Assembly: GCA_963760405.1 (NCBI GenBank)
Contig: CAVXCV010000011.1
Span: 151,829-215,828 of the forward strand
Length of the DNA: 64,000 nucleotides
Source of the DNA: RYN-230 sp963760405
GTDB lineage: Bacteria; Actinomycetota; Actinomycetes; Streptosporangiales; Streptosporangiaceae
Reading direction: 5' to 3'
Under the pieces are notes generated by a model. It did no database searches. It saw nothing but the letters and a program-made list of their open reading frames with translations, and had not been told where the DNA came from. The position numbers and the translations under genes are program-made. This document shows positions 63,813 to 64,000 of the stretch, in pieces (the stretch's first letter is position 1; the number at the start of each line of letters is the position of its first letter).

Positions 63813-64000
63813 ATGACCGAGAACCATGATCCAGTAGTCGTCGAGGACGCGATCCCGGAGAGCGGGGGATGCCCGGTCGCGCACGAAGGCCTGACCCACC
63901 CCACCATGGGTGACGCCAACCGTGACTGGTGGCCGAACCGGCTCAACCTGAAGATCCTGGCCAAGAACCCCGCCGTGGCCAACCCCCTCGGCGAAGAGTT
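63813..64000 (+). CDS. katG: catalase-peroxidase KatG, 5' part
   Basis: The first 62 codons of a catalase-peroxidase, cut by the window edge. GGCPVAHEGLTHPTMGDANR and DWWPNRLNLKILAKNP are the typical KatG N-terminus before the haem domain. ATG 63813 has GGAAGGA upstream. Follows furA by 26 bp, so it is probably co-transcribed. Confidence 0.93.
   Translation, partial: MTENHDPVVVEDAIPESGGCPVAHEGLTHPTMGDANRDWWPNRLNLKILAKNPAVANPLGEE

Noticed and set aside
1..64000. tRNA, rRNA or riboswitch genes
   Set aside because: I found no cloverleaf-like gene, rRNA segment or recognisable riboswitch; all long stretches are coding or short gaps.

Overview
This is a GC-rich chromosomal window from an actinobacterium. 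It uses many GTG starts and purine-rich ribosome sites, and genes often overlap by 1-4 bases. Actinobacterial families present include a DUF222/HNH (13E12-type) gene, a DUF3068 protein, furA-katG and F420-type luciferase-like enzymes. The genus cannot be fixed from the sequence. About 50 kb (3.7-23.6 kb and 29.3-62.3 kb) is a cholesterol/steroid catabolic locus. Its proteins match, gene by gene, the Mycobacterium tuberculosis block Rv3504-Rv3574 as I remember it, but in a different order. The two known repressors of that pathway, KstR and KstR2, are both recognisable.

Layout: 0-3.6 kb holds two abutting insertion sequences (IS5-like and ISAzo13-like) that cut off the front of a DUF3068 gene. 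3.7-11.9 kb is kstR divergent from fadE34, then chsE1-chsE2-chsH2/chsH1-ltp2 (propionyl side-chain removal). 12.0-13.9 kb is an HNH/DUF222 gene. 14.0-19.8 kb carries kstD, a second KstD-like flavoprotein, kshB, a small Cys-rich protein and kshA (ring opening). 20.0-23.6 kb is hsaA-D-C-B (A/B-ring degradation). 23.6-29.0 kb is a non-steroid island with several decayed genes. 29.3-36.3 kb is the KstR2-type block (fadE32, fadE31, an enoyl-CoA hydratase, fadD3, fadE30, SDR) for the HIP/CD-ring remnant. 36.4-50.9 kb returns to side-chain genes (fadA5, cyp125, ltp3, ltp4, a DUF35 protein, two CoA ligases, echA19, NPD and F420 oxidoreductases, fadE27, fadE26). 51.0-56.5 kb holds fadA6, ipdC, ipdB, ipdA, echA20 and an SDR (C/D-ring opening). 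56.5-62.3 kb has an aldehyde dehydrogenase, a small barrel protein, a PPOX protein, three SDRs and a broken kstR2. The right edge has remnants, then furA and the start of katG.

Fourteen-base palindromes of the KstR type (TnnAACnnGTTnnA) sit in front of nearly every side-chain and A/B-ring operon. A perfect KstR2-type site (AnCAAGnnCTTGnT) lies between fadD3 and fadE30, and diverged relatives lie at echA20/SDR, the hydroxysteroid dehydrogenase and kstR2. The locus therefore looks like two interleaved regulons covering uptake product to central metabolites. Not seen here are the mce4 importer, hsaE-F-G and a complete bile-acid branch.

Two features stand out. First, ChsH2 and ChsH1, separate subunits in M. 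tuberculosis, are encoded as one three-domain polypeptide joined by a decapeptide-repeat linker. Second, short tandem repeats, mostly 15 bp or multiples, occur in linkers, gene starts and gene junctions throughout. Many genes carry one to several single-base frame breaks, most densely after 55.6 kb. Because the encoded proteins stay well conserved on both sides of each break, sequencing or assembly indels are a serious alternative to real decay.
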